Origin: Botryotinia globosa
Lineage: Eukaryota; Ascomycota; Leotiomycetes; Helotiales; Sclerotiniaceae
DNA: 64,000 nucleotides
Reading direction: 5' to 3'
NCBI GenBank assembly: GCA_014898425.1
Contig: RCSZ01000012.1
Location: 372,001-436,000 of the forward strand
In this document: piece by piece, positions 47,371 to 60,923 of the stretch
How positions within the stretch are numbered: position 1 is the first letter of the stretch
How the letters are laid out: every line of letters begins with the position of its first letter
Made by a program: the position numbers and the translations under genes
The notes under the pieces: model-generated
Told to the model about the DNA's origin: nothing
The model's input: only the letters and a program-made list of their open reading frames with translations
Database searches by the model: none

Positions 47371-47543
47371 TAAGATGAATTCGACAATGGATCCACAACC
47401 TAATGTTTGATTTCTAGAATTCGGATATTACCGATATTTAGAGCACCTATCACCACTCATATTCTTATCAAATCCCTTCTTCCCTTGTAAAGCTGGCAGG
47501 CCATTTCAACTTCTCAACCGAGTCCAAGGAGTCTGTCTATCTA

Positions 47544-47664
47544 CTCGTGCGGCTAGAAAGTATGCAACTCCGACGCTAGATGCACATACCACAAGATGGT
47601 AAACTACAAGAGGACTAATCTGGTTTCCATAGCGCCAGAGTTGCATACTTTCTGACCGCACGAG
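47544..47664. repeat. Foldback hairpin with 35-bp arms
   Basis: The left arm begins CTCGTGCGGCTAGAAAGTAT then GCAACTC. The right arm is its inverse, ending ATACTTTCTGACCGCACGAG. Arms match at about 31 of 35 positions around a loop of about 50 bases. The arms are GC-balanced, unlike the neighbouring AT-rich element. It could be a foldback/MITE element or a structured RNA; I see no clear target-site duplication. Confidence 0.85.
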
Positions 47665-50600
47665 CATCGTTTTATTGTATCAAGCATTACCAACCGACCT
47701 GCTTTCAGAAAGGTACATCTTCTACTCTCCAGTTGAGCCAACAATATGTAGAATTACCGGTTCGCATGCGAACATGTCATTCACGATCCATCCATCCACT
47801 CACTTGTTCTATCCACTTCGACCACCAGACTCGAAGAGCCAGCAATGCGGTTTGAACCATGCAAATTCAAACAAAGAAATGGCTTCCAATGGTGATTAGT
47901 TCGTCCACCTTACTTAAATCAATCTTTGGAAGCTAAAAATCTATCAATTTGCTAGAATCTAATCACAAAACTCAATCTACAGATCTACAAATGCTAAAGT
48001 CGACTATTCTGTAAATGAACACTCCCACCGAATCTCAGATTCAATACTTCAAGTTTTGATAGCCCGTCGGATGGATCTCCTGCGCCTACCATCTAATCAC
48101 ACCCAAAATCGCCCCCCGTGCTTGTCATCGGAGGAAACTCCGTTTCCGCGATGATATCGAGTTTCCAGACAACCACATCTAATCAGCATTGCGCCCTTTC
48201 CAATCAAATTGATTCGGATGAAATAATCTTCCATCATTCTCAGACACCATGATGAAATCCAATGTGAAATAACTCGCTGATTCGAAATTTGAAATTCCAA
48301 ATCGCTATAATCTGACTGACTATCCCTCTTTCCTCATAGCTTTCCCTGTGCATACTTCAGTTGAACTCGCAGGACTACTTGAAATTTCAACCTAATCATG
48401 GTTCACGTCGCTCGCGTCCGATCAAAGTTTCAACCTTCAGGAGCTCACCTCCGATTAATTCTGCGATCCCACCTCGCCGGACCTTCTGACCCACTCTCAC
48501 CGTGATTGCTTTATCCTGATATTTCCCCAATCTACATGCATGGCAGTGCATAATATTGCTTAAGGCCTGGAGCCCGGGACTGCACTTGCCTTCACCGCGC
48601 TACCCATCAATTGGTTACTCGCCGTTGTGCCCAACAAAATTTCTGGATTAATGAAGTTTCCTGGAATCCACCTCCACTGACAGTTACAGCTAGAAATACT
48701 CTGCAATTGACGACAGGACATCCAATTCACAGTCGCATCGCATGTAATACTACTAATCTATACTCGGCAACATCAAGCGACTTTGACAAAAACAGATACC
48801 ATGTATGTGCGTCGCTCCCGCCAGTACCATAGTGGGCAAGTGCGCATACACTCACCCTTGACCTACGATCAATCCCACAATCCCCATTCTACGGAACTTT
48901 TCCGCGTATATACGAAATCCTATAAGCGCGACAGGCCATTTATACGCTGTACTGAGGTATTACGATCTAGTCTATACTGTAACTTGAAATCTAAAGTTTA
49001 ATCACCATGTGCCCCTATCTTATCTAAAAGACTTAATAGATGTCTTAATGATAGTGTGTGTTTACAGGGCCACATGCAGCTTTGTGATATCGTGACAAGC
49101 TACAGAAATCGCGAAAGGATCAGCTCTTGGGACTCAAGAAATGTACAAGAGGAATGCTATGGTCAGGCTCGTCAGTAGACTAATTTGAAGATTCAAGCGC
49201 TAGCTGCCAAAACTGTGAAGCAGGGTATTCCTTGTTGTATCCTAGAGTTCCGGAACATTGAACTTGAGAAACGCGCATATGCTGTCGCCTATGCTGTATC
49301 CTATGCTCCGGGATGCTGATTTGGGGTAGCTACAGCCTCATATATTGCCATGCTAGTCATTTTAGTCAAACGGGACGGCCGGATAAGTATCAGTAATAAT
49401 TTCGAGGCGCTTAAGTTTCCCTTTCCGTGTCAATATACATACTCGCCATTCACAGACGCAGTTCAGGACGAATAAGGTATCTGTATGTTTTAGTCGCTCG
49501 ATGATCCAACGACGGAGGCGGGTTCAGCTCCGAAGCTCATTGTTTGCCTGCCGCAACATCACTCAATGTACTTTCAGTAACATTATATAATATTGTCGTT
49601 CTGAACAAGATGAATAAATGTCTTTTCTCGGTGATATATACCGTCTTCTTCCTGCATGATACGATCGTGATAATGCTGAGGGTGTATTGAGATGTTTATT
49701 AGAACACGCCCCTAGAGAATTGGACATATCTTAAAATAACGACTTTCGAAATAGTCCGGATTGCGAACCGCATCGAAGTTTCTAGATTCAAATCAGCCTC
49801 TCTAGACGTTCCGTTCAGTTTCATCAGACTCGCTATATATGATTGGAATTATCTGGAACTAGTCGCATAGTGTCTACCGTCCATCTAATCAACACTTATC
49901 TCCAGAACAAGCTAGAAGACAGTTGTTAGCTTTTAATCTTGCAGCGTTTAGCCATTGTTTAAGCGCGATCAGTGGTAAATGTACCTCCTCTGGCTGTTCA
50001 TGTCAACCTTCCTGTAGTCGCCAGTATTGAGATAATACTGGCAATCTACATACATCGTTTGTTACAAGCTCAGTGAGTATTCTTGAAATTTCCACAGGCT
50101 GCAAGCAAACGGCGCTCTCTAGGCTCTAGCCGAAACATGTCCCCCAAAAATTCATTACACAACATACCAGTACCGACGAAGGTTTGGATTCAACCTGAAT
50201 GGTTGAGATGAACTCCTAATCTTTCGAAAATGCTGTTCTCAGATCAGCAAACCAATGCAAACATTTTCGCCATCTTCATTACCCTCGCCATCCTCGCCAT
50301 CCCCGCTATCCCTCCCATGATCCTCATCGATGTGACAGACGATTCGAGATGAAGACAACGCCTCTTATGCCGCACGTCTATTGTCTGCAACCTGATATTT
50401 CTTATTTTCGGACACCATGCAGTATATGCCCGGGGTTACTGACCAATGTCATCTAGAAACGGGTTTGTACATGGTGCGACCTATTCTAGAGATCATCTAG
50501 CCTTGTTTACTTCTCGATCTATCGCCAGTTTTATGCTTGACCCGGAGCTGTTCCCCATCTATTATTTTTCCAACGACAATTCTACTTATTGCCACAGTGA

Positions 50601-50678
50601 TTTTATCCCTTCGCATATATATTTAGTCTTAGATACGATCATATTCACATCTTGAGTCCCCATCTAATCGACTCCGCA
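47665..50678. other. Long intergenic region upstream of the Zn2Cys6 gene
   Basis: About 3 kb of balanced-composition DNA without a recognisable gene. Open frames of 60-75 codons (47675, 48097, 48611, 48783, 50446) lack familiar motifs. The last 250 bases before 50679 are AT-rich with ATATATATTTAG-like sequence and probably include the core promoter of the regulator. Confidence 0.5.
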
Positions 50679-52948
50679 ATGTCGGGCTCAAACTTTCGCA
50701 CTATTCTTCCCGGCGATATGGGTATCACCATGAAAAATAGCAGTTCAAGTGTTTCTTCAAAGAATAAGACCACTACACCGGAAACAAGTTCCAATAGTCA
50801 TACAACCCCTGCATCCCTCGATCAGAGATCAGAAAGCGCAGGTCCCATCGCAAAGAAGAGGAAGGTTCCGACATCAATCACCGCAAACGCTTGTGTCAAT
50901 TGTAAGAGAGCTAGAGCGAAGGTAAGTGATTCTAATATTCTTTGAGTGCAGCAATGAAAGTAGGAAGCCCAACATGAGCACTTGGTAACTAAAGTTTACC
51001 CAGTGTGATGGTCAACAACCTTGCACTCGCTGTACTAGCAAGAAAAGTTTACACCAAGAAGAATGCGTTTACGAGCCGCATACTAAGAACGCGAAGACGA
51101 TGCTGGTGAGGGATCTAAAAGAGAGCCATGACATCAGGCACAAAGCGGAAAAGATCTTCACATGGCTCGCGAACAATACCGAAAACGAGCATGATATCCT
51201 CGAGCGCATTAAGAACAGAGAGTCAATCGCGGAGATAGCTAATTGGTTAGAATCCATAGAAAGCAACGGTGAGTCACAGCTATCTATATATGGAAGTTCC
51301 AGCAATGAATTCGACGGTGATCTGCGTAATGATTATCCATGGACAACAGTGACAGACGACGATGAAGTTATCGACCATCTCATCTCCCTCTATTTCACAT
51401 GGGTCCATCCCTTCTACCCTTTGTTCAATGAAGGTCACTTTGTGGAAAGTATGCGCCGAGGATCGGACGAGTTCTGCTCGCAAAGTCTGTTTAATGCCAT
51501 CTGTGCCATGGCATGCTATCTCCACACGATTGCCGATGAAGATTCCACTGACTACAAACGAATGGGCGCCCAATTTTCAGATTTTGTTAGGAACAGCATC
51601 GATCCCCAAGACAATAGTCTAACGAATATCCAAGCATTTGCGGTCATGTTCTTGGTACGCTGCGCACAAGGACACGGGCTTAGTGGTTCGGTATACTTGA
51701 CCATCGCAAGTAAATCTATGGAGAGCCTCCGACCAAGCAATAGCGATAGCATCGATTATCGACAAATCTGGAGGGAAACGGTCAAAGGTTTAAATAGCCT
51801 TAATGTGTGAGTGCCCAGTCTCCCACCCAATACAAGTTTACCAAAGGCACAACTAACAACCTTAGCGAGTGGGCCCAGATGACTTTCACGATGGCACCAG
51901 CTTATATTCCAGACTTGCAGCCAGCTCAATCGGCCAAGGAAATAAGCGCATGGGAGGCTAAAGTGGACGATCTCATGTGGGCGCCGTATCGATTTCCCAC
52001 AGAGTACATAAGAGGAACGACACTTCCTTGTCTGACGGCAACCACAAATCGCAAAAAAATGGAGCTCGTTGATATCATCCGCGAAGCTACGATACTCCTG
52101 TCTAACACAACTGGACCTCTGATATCTGCTGAAGCCCTGTGGGCTATTTATCGCAGATTATTAACTTGGCATGAAGATCTACCAAGCAATATCGCCATCA
52201 TATGCGGAGAAGAAGTTCAAAGGTTACCGCATGTATATTCACTGCAGTAAGCTCAGTCTTTTGCTGTCTGCTCCTAGTCCTGCTATAGATCATCAACTGA
52301 CTACTCAGTATACTATATGCCACGACGGCAGTCTACATCCTAAGCCCACTACTAGGTTTCAAGGAACCCCAGCTGGATGCACTGGTTAGGCAACATGTAA
52401 AGGAAGGGCTCCAGCTTCTTGTCGAACGATATCACTATCATTATACGTCTCGTTACCAGCCAGTCTCCCAAATATTCGCCATGCTATATCTGACCGAGGT
52501 CTTGATTCAATCATCTCCAGAAACTGATAAAGACGCTGGAAAGGATGCCTTGGCATACATTAGACTAGCCACTGATATTTTGACAGAGCCCAATAGCAGC
52601 TTTCCTGTTGCTAGCGTCTTCATGGGAATGCTTCAGGAAAACACAAGGAGATTCTTGATTCCATTGCCAAACGAACTTGAAGATCTATTCCGCCAAACTT
52701 ATCGCATGTCGAAGTTTCCCTTAGACGATGCTATCAACGCATTTGGAAGTACCACTTATGTTCAGCCAGTTGAAGCGATGCGAAGAAGGATGCTTCCTGA
52801 TTTTAAATCTAGATGGATGACGCATGCCACTGCTGGATATCCCCAGAACTTCCACAGGCCACCACTCTTACGCCAAGCTTCAGTCGAAGAAACGGGAGCA
52901 CAGAACCTGATGCGAATTCTCAATCTCCACACCCACAACACGAATTGA
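50679..52948 (+). CDS. Zn2Cys6 fungal transcription factor with MHR domain
   Basis: I model four exons: 50679-50921, 51004-51806, 51866-52246 and 52309-52948, giving 688 residues. The binuclear zinc cluster spans the first intron: C72-x2-C75-x6-C82-x5-C88-x2-C91-x10-C102 (CVNCKRARAK joined to CDGQQPCTRC and ECVYEP). A basic KKRKVP stretch just before it can serve as a nuclear signal. Residues about 190-430 form the fungal-specific transcription factor (middle homology) domain: HLISLYFTWVHPFYPLFNEG, SLFNAICAMACYLHTIADED, NIQAFAVMFLVRCAQGHGLS. A linker coiled-coil-like region follows the cluster. The architecture is NirA/XlnR-like, but the target genes cannot be told from the sequence. Neighbours do not suggest a pathway. 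Confidence 0.92.
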
Positions 52949-54000
52949 TAGTTTCCTTTGGAGCAAGGAGAAAAGGCACTGCTTTCTTTTTCATTCTTAT
53001 GTTTTCGTGGAGAAGATGCTTTTCGCAAATTGTAGTTTGAAATGTATGGTGTGCTGTTGCTCATTCAAAACTTCGTCCGGTCCACCCCCAAAAAACCCTG
53101 ATTCTGGTCTAGAACGGCACTGTTGGAGACGTCCGCCAAGACAATTTTTTCAACTGATAGTGACACCTTCGATGAATTATTATTGACACACCTGGAACAT
53201 GAGGCAAAGACCAAAATGACGTTCCTCACCAAAGTAAATATGCTGGTGGTTGCTCTCTAGGAATTTCCAGCAAATTGCTAGCTATTTGTACGACCATCTT
53301 TCATTGTCCATCGTCCATCGTCCATCGCAAAATTGAAATGCGCATTATCTGGAACGACTAGCCAGGATGAAAACTTTGGCTTGCTGTGTTCTCTCTACAG
53401 CTGTAGCCAAATATTAATCACCAAAATCATCGTGGCGCACTTGGTAGTTCGAAATTCGAGGAGCCCGTAGGATCTGATTTGAAAAATAATGGAACGATGA
53501 AAGTGTGGAACAGCCGAAATCAGTCTACCGGTGCTTCAGGTTCAGATTGAGGAAGATTCTGTGGTATATTCTACGTGTGACTAGATGAATGTCTTGCAAG
53601 AATGGCCGCCTGGAAAGGCTAATTTGATGTGATATCTCGAGATTTGGGAGGAATTTTTGAATTGAAGGTGGCGAATAAAGAAATACATTTTCCTTGGTGG
53701 AAATGAATGAATTTGACGATAAATTTGATATTGTGAATCGATATCTTTTGATGATATAGGTGCCGTCGGTTCATCAAGGCATAGTACGCCTTTTATCGCA
53801 GCGGCAATAGTTGATACAAATCCATGATGGCGAAAAGGGATTTATATGAGTGAAGGAGTAAGTGGAGGAGTAGGAGTTGAGGTGATGTTGGTATACCTAC
53901 TAGGTATCTAGGCGATACCTTATTAACGTGTACATGGCGAGTGAAGTGAAAGGTGTAGAAATGGCACGTGTCCGGTAGCCGGCAATGATCAACAAGTCGG
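52949..54000. other. Intergenic
   Basis: 3' flank of the Zn2Cys6 gene, with a CATCGTCCATCGTCCATCG short repeat near 53308. No gene is recognised. Confidence 0.5.
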
Positions 54001-54002
54001 CA

Positions 54003-54056
54003 TAAGATACAAGATACAAGATACAAGATACAAGATACAAGATACAAGATGCAAGA
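54003..54056. repeat. Heptamer tandem repeat (GATACAA)n
   Basis: Seven head-to-tail copies of the heptamer AAGATAC are visible, the last with a G change. A minus-strand frame across it (TyrLeuValSerCysIleLeu repeats) is an artefact of the array. Confidence 0.95.
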
Positions 54057-54589
54057 ATGCTTGTTGAAGAACCAATGATGGTCTATATGTAAAGCATTTA
54101 TCAATATCAACTATATTCATATCAACCTCGGAGTCCTTTCTTGGTTTGGGTTTAGAAGTTCTTCTTACAATGTTGGCCAGGAAAAAATACGCTTAACATA
54201 TACACTCTGGATCTTAAGACGCCAAAGTAAAAGTACCGAGTGAGTGAGTGAACTTCAAGGAGCGAAAGAGAACTAACCTTGGAACACCATGATGTTTCTT
54301 GTTTTTCGATTTCCTTACCAGGTATCTATTGTCTAATTGGCTCTGCGAGCTATTGGCGTGGAGTGAACAATGTCAGGTCAATTCAAGGATACAAAACTGT
54401 CAACCACGCCACCCGAATTATAGCTACCTAGTCAGCACTTCCTATCTGATTTTGATCCAAGGATACATATTCGAATGGTAACAAGATTCCGAATGAATAA
54501 ACGTACGGGTGTGTGAATGCATCAATGCATAGAAAAAGTTGGGCTACATGCATGTTCACGTCTCAACATTCGATAGTCTAGGTTCAAGT

Positions 54590-54668
54590 GCACTGGTACT
54601 GACATTGGTACTGGCACTGACATTGGTACTGGCACTGGCATTGGTACTGGAACTGGCATTGGTACTGG
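54590..54668. repeat. GGTACTGGCACTGGCATT minisatellite
   Basis: Four to five imperfect copies of an 18-24-base unit built from GGTACTG, GCACTG and ACATT words lie head to tail and end at GGATCC. Confidence 0.9.
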
Positions 54669-55319
54669 ATCCATGGTAGACGATAAGGTACAGTGGAATC
54701 GAGCACTATGAGGTACGTGTTTTGATATCTACCGAGGCGACTCACTATCTGTTATGTACAACTCGCTAATATCAGACATTAAGTGATATACTTTCACTTG
54801 ATCCCATCGTGCAGCCTCAATATGATAGTCGTTTCAACAAAAGCCTCTGTACACCTGCGATTAGTATTCGACAAAGGGGTTCAATTGAAGATTCTCGGAA
54901 CGGTATGTATCAAGCAATTGTATCTAGGCCTTTGAAATATTCTCGAAGATTGACAAGGCGACATGTACGATGCCCAGACGTGAAACATACATGGTGAAGT
55001 TGTCTGACTCGAAGATGTTGGCTTGCATGAGCAATTTACACTTACTCACGCGACTATCTCTTTGAACATTGTGTATACAAATGCTGTTTTGAATATACTC
55101 CCATTCCAACCTCAAGGTCAAGAGTCTTCCTGATTTGTCGGACCCCAGAGACCTTCGACATTAGATTGCTCTCGGCTCCCTCACTCCTTTTACAGTTTCT
55201 ACAATTCTCACTCTCGTCATTCTGGAGTGAACTATTTCAAATGGTATTTTAGAAACTGCCATGTCCAATTGGAACATCTAAATCACAGTTCCTCTTCTTG
55301 TTTCTCCTCTCTGATTTTC

Positions 55320-56880
55320 CCCTTTTGTTCATTTGGGGAAGGATGTGAATTCTTCTCCTTCCCTTAACATCAAAGAGCCTTGGAATTATATAATCGTGTG
55401 AGAGACAATAAAACATACGACACTATGTATTATACAATCTAGTTGAATGGTCTCGTATAGGAAATGACACTTACAGAGCACTTTCCGCAGAAACCTCGGC
55501 ACAATGATTTGCTTGCAGGCTCAAACATTTCTTTCATTCCCATTATCTCTGTCATTCCTCTCACTCCTCTCGCCCTTCTCGCCCTTCTCATCGGTTACCT
55601 ATAGATTGCAGTATGAGTAGCATGTGTTACTTGAAAATCTGCGATTTTGTTTTCTATTCCCTCCTTCTCATTCCCCTCCTATCCTCTTCATATCTATGTT
55701 ACACAGCATATTCATCAATTTCTTTCAATTACCAAGGAAAAAGGAAAAAGAATATCCTTACTCTCTCAGTGTCAAAAGACTCTAACACATAATACTAATG
55801 CAATATATAGCATCATACAAGCTCATAAAAGGATATAGTGTAGAAGACACACTTCTTATAGCATACAAATACACCAACGCGATTCAATGATTTACTCGCA
55901 CGCTCTGCAACATACACACTTGGAAAATTGATACTCCAACACAAAGGATATACATTACCACTTTGAGTCGTGGTGGAGCATCTTCCCAATTCATTCGGTC
56001 CTCTTCCGCACCAAGTACAATTTCAATGTGCGTTGCACATGTTAGTTTAGATTCTATCTTAGGGGATAGAAATGATTCTGGCTCCTTCTTATTTCATGGG
56101 CTTCATTCGTTCATTAGGGCAAGAGTATCAGGGAAGACGGAGAAACGCTTCTCCCTTACCTAGTATCAAAGATTTTCAAGTCACATAATACTATTGCGAT
56201 ACGTAAACTATACAACCATGTCATCTAATGTATTATAGACCTTGAAAACATAGAAAATCTTCCGCAACAACTTCAGCACAATGAGTTCCCGTAGGCTCTA
56301 AAACATATCTTTCGTAGCTTTCACTTCCGATTCCTCTAGTTAGCTTCTCGGGCGGCGGACTAGTGCCCAAAGTTTACCACTTGAAGAATCGACTAATGAC
56401 GTCTTTAATTTCTCTGATATCTCCCACATCTCTGAAATCTCAACATGTCTGGTACCTTCAGTGGCCCCATCCAGTACCTCTAACACTCACTAAATACCAG
56501 TATCATAAGACATGCAATACAAATATTACTTCCAAATCTCCATTCCCTTTTCCATATCCTTTCTTTCCATTCTTTCACTTGCTACTTCTCATATTCTTTC
56601 TCTCTTTTGCATTTATCTTCTACTAGATACCTCTCCCTCCTCTCCTATCTTTCACCCAAAAAGGAACCAAAACATCTCTCGTCCCTCAGAATCAAAGAAT
56701 CTCAATCTATAATACCACAACAATACACCAATCACATAGAAATACGATCTGACGCAACCCCTTATAGCATGCAAAGCCCTCCGTAGAAACCTCAGTCAAT
56801 CATCCTGCAGGCTCAAGAACTCTACTCGTACATCTTCATCCTCCATCCTCCAATAGCTCAAACAAAATACCCACCTAACA
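55320..56880. repeat. Degenerate long direct repeats, unit about 400-520 bp
   Basis: Three to four diverged copies lie in direct orientation. One landmark, of the type CCGCAGAAACCTCGGCACAA, followed by TGCAGGCTCAAAC, recurs near 55484, 56260 and 56779. A second, of the type TCAAAGA.TCTCAA.....AT, followed by AATACTA..GCAATA, recurs near 55765, 56160 and 56685 (weaker near 55390). Pyrimidine-rich stretches lie between landmarks. No coding sequence is evident. The order of landmarks is the same in each copy, so this is old tandem duplication rather than chance. Confidence 0.6.
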
Positions 56881-58996
56881 CAAAAGATATACATCGAGAT
56901 CTTCTCGAAAATCTCACCTACGATTCAAAGCTCTCTCAATTGACACTTTGTTCTCATATCATAAATATATCTTACCAACCTCTCATTCTCATCGCTTAAG
57001 CCCCTTCATCGATTTCCACTTCAGCTTCAATATTGATATACCATAATATTACAGGAGACTGTATAAGCAATATAGTTTCCCATCATTAGGATTAAACTCA
57101 TACAATCATAGTCGCTAGATTTTCTCGTAGAGCTGAATATATCTAATAATGAGATAACATTAAAAATACTATTAGAAGTACTTGAGAAGCCTAAGAAAAT
57201 TTGATCTAGAATACTCTTATTGTGATCTGAAACGCACCTGGAATAAATATATATTATTCTTGAAACTTTTATAAAACATACTTGTATAGTTTAATATGAT
57301 TAGAGATATATAATTATATCTCTCTGAAACTATATCTCACTATCTCAAAATATATTTATATATATACATACATATATTATATTTCTTAAACAGGAAATCT
57401 CTCTAAAAGTAAATACAATTCCTCGTTACACATACTAAACACTATATTAAGACATCACTAGCTATGATCATCTTATCATCGTATCTCAATATCTATCTTG
57501 GTAAAGTTATTAAGTATTTATACCCCTAGAAATCTATTTATCAAACTATATAAATTGATAAATATAAATCCATCTTAGTATATCTAAATATTAAAATATC
57601 TAGATAGTATTTAGATGAATAACTTCACAGTTCCTTATTTATCATTTGTTATTTATCATCTGATATAAAATACAAAATATAAAGTATAAAATATAAAATA
57701 AGAAACGTATAATCTCTATAATTCTCGAACGAATCTCACTACTAACTTTTCTTTCTAAATTTTATGAATCGTATATTAATTTAGTATTAATAGATCTCTT
57801 AGGAATTATAGATTAGTTAGTTAATTCATTGAGTGATGGGATTGAGTTGGTTATATGTATATATATGTTTGTATATAGTTTATAAAATATAAAGTATATG
57901 AAATATAAAGTATGAAATATAAAATATGAAATATATATTATAGATCTTGATATTACAAATCATAATCTTAGTCTTAATTCAAACTTTAATCAATGTTCCA
58001 CTCTAGCTTTCAGAAAGTCGAGTCGTTGTCATGTATACCTACCGAGATAGGTATATACATATATACATTAAAACTTCTCACCTTATTATTTTATATTATT
58101 TTAATTTTGATTATACTTTTACTCACTCATTTTACCTATACTCTGCTCTCTTCATTTAGTATGTTAGACTTCATTTTCTCCTCTTCTCTCTTCTTCCCTC
58201 TTCTCCCCTCTTCTCCCCCCTCTTCCCTCCTCTTTCCCCTTACAATCAGAATCAGAGATACTATTTATGTAATTCCATATTATAATATTCTAATCCCCTC
58301 TCATCCCCTCTCATCCTCTCATCGCCCCTCCTCTTCCTCTCCTTTTTAATCTCCTATTTCTTTCTACCTCCCTCTTCCTGCCCCTATCGCTTAATCTTTC
58401 TTTTTCTCCCCGTTTCTTTCTTTTTCTCCCTCTATAATTTTAATATAGTTTTGACATATTCTTATACTCACACTTACTCACGCTTCTTCGCATCTATATA
58501 TTATATCATGTAATACTATTAAATCAATCACTCACACTATGATATATTACAATATATTATATTATATTATTGATATTATTCATATCATTTACATCACTCA
58601 CATTACTCACATCACACTATAACACCACAATACAACCAAAATCCATTCCATAAACAATTAATAAACATTAGAATAAACAATTAAATATATAAATCAATAT
58701 CTAAATATATCTAAATATATATATATACATACATATTCAATTCCACTATATATATACACATATATTCAACTTTATTATATATACATATCACTATAACATA
58801 GCATCTCGAATAAAGGAGAGGAAAGGAAGGCTTTACATATCGCTTTATAAAATATACTAAAAGTTGAATAGGAATTAACTAATGTTTTTAAACTATAAGA
58901 AAAAGAACTATAAATACTAGCTATAAGAATAGACTATATGACTAGTATAATGTTTCGCTCATAATATATATATATATACATTTAATTCTACTATAC

Positions 58997-59027
<31 letters not shown>

Positions 59028-59060
59028 CATATACATACTATCTAATCATATACATACATA

Positions 59061-59870
59061 CTACCTAACCATATACATACATACTATCTAATCATATATA
59101 TATTCAATTTTATATATCTATTTATACAAATTCAAATCTAAATTTAAATTCAAATCTAAATTTAAATTCAAATCTAAATTCAAATCTAAATCTAAATATA
59201 TAAATACAAATATTTTTATTACAACCTACTCCTCACATCTTATACCTCACATCTTACACCTTACTACCTATATAAATATAAAATCTAATTATACCTACTT
59301 TTTACACCTTACATCTTACACCTCACCATCCATATAAATATAAAACCTAATTATATCTTAATAAATCTTATAAATCTTATAAATCATCTACCTCATAATA
59401 ATATATATATATACATATACACATATACATATATATATACATACACATATATATATATATACACACATATATACACACACATATATATATACACACATAT
59501 ATATATATATACATACATACATATACATATACATATACATACTACCTAACCATATACATATATACTACCTAATCATATATATATTCAATCTTATATATTT
59601 ATTTATATAAATTCAAATTTAAATCTAAATCCAAATTCAAATTCAAATTCAAATTCAAATCCAAATATATAAATATAAACATTTTTACTACAACCTACTC
59701 CTTACACCTCACACCTCACACCTCACACCTCACCACCTATATAAATATAAAACCTAATTATACCTACTCCTCACACCTTACACCTTACACCTCACCACCC
59801 ATATAAATATAAAACCTAATTACACCTTAATAAATCTCATAAATCTTATAAATCATCTACCTCATAATAA
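59061..59870. repeat. Tandem duplication of a 330-340-bp unit
   Basis: Segments 59061-59400 and 59542-59870 are direct copies. Each starts CTACCTAACCATATACATA, continues through an AAATTCAAAT run, CACCTCACC and TATAAATATAAAACCTAATT blocks (each block itself duplicated), and ends AATCATCTACCTCATAATA. A TA/CA microsatellite of variable length separates them. Confidence 0.85.
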
Positions 59871-59903
59871 CACATATATATACACACATATATACACACA
59901 CAC

Positions 59904-59938
<35 letters not shown>

Positions 59939-60015
59939 TATACACATATATACATACATATACATATATATATATACATACACATATATATATATATACA
60001 AATATATACACATAT

Positions 60016-60046
<31 letters not shown>

Positions 60047-60116
60047 CACAAACATATATATATACATATATACATATATACACACACACATATACACATA
60101 AATATACACAGACATA
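59870..60116. repeat. CACATATA/TATATACA microsatellite
   Basis: About 245 bases consist of alternating TA, CA and CACATA units with an embedded pure (CA)n and (TA)n run. No protein is encoded. Confidence 0.95.
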
Positions 60117-60923
60117 AATCACAACACATCGAAAGCATAGTATATCAATTACATTACATCACCCCAACAACAGACTCCATTGCATCACCATTAGTCAACA
60201 CCAACATTACATACCCACACATCCCCATTACATCACCAACACCATCAAATCCACACCAACTATGTCCTCTACTCATCTCATCTCATCTCATAGCAAAGAT
60301 ATTATATTCTATGCAACGCTAGAGGTATATCTACAACCATCCAATCGCATACCAACCCAACCCTCATCTCCACCTCCTCGCTTCTATATTACAGCATCGT
60401 CATCTCTCTTATAAACCCGCTGTCTAGTATAGGAAAACCAACAGCCAGCGCTGACGGATACACCCTGCTCAGAATATCATGACGCCAAGAACAATCACGC
60501 CTATCCTGATTATTACGTATCCCCATCCCCATCCTCATACCATTTCGATCTATATCGACTACCAAGACCACCAGCAAAACTCCAATCCAATCCAATTGCT
60601 CCGTATCATGAAATTCATTCCCTTGAAACACCAATCAAAACCTAGCTATGCTATGCATCATGAAATGTGATCTTTGCAAAAGCCAATGCGTTTCCTCAAA
60701 AGATGTTTCCGTATACCCCCAAACACCTACCCGATTGTGGGGAAGAATAGTAAGAAAGCTCTTTTGAAATCAGCCCCCCCAATCAACGCTGAAAGAAACT
60801 CGCCTATTCCCATCCTGAACACCATTCATGAAAGTTCTCTCCCTTTCCCTCCCAACCTCCAATAGACTATTCGTAATGACCGCACGAACTCCTTCATCAT
60901 GCAATGGAAAGTGGCAAAATTAC

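Larger units (their letters stand above)
56900..60923. other. AT- and microsatellite-rich desert
   Basis: No gene is visible in 4 kb. It contains TA, CATA and CACATA runs, TATAAAATATAAAG arrays (57665-57705, 57890-57945), pyrimidine blocks (58175-58350) and the tandem duplication described separately. Minus-strand frames at 59846-60138 are translations of CA/TA repeats (Tyr-Ile-Cys-Val). Confidence 0.75.

Noticed and set aside
54836..54910. A GGTTCAATT box like a tRNA B-box near 54878
   Set aside because: No matching A-box or cloverleaf pairing could be found around it.
59846..60138. Three overlapping minus-strand frames of Tyr/Ile/Cys/Val repeats
   Set aside because: Translation of CA/TA microsatellites.
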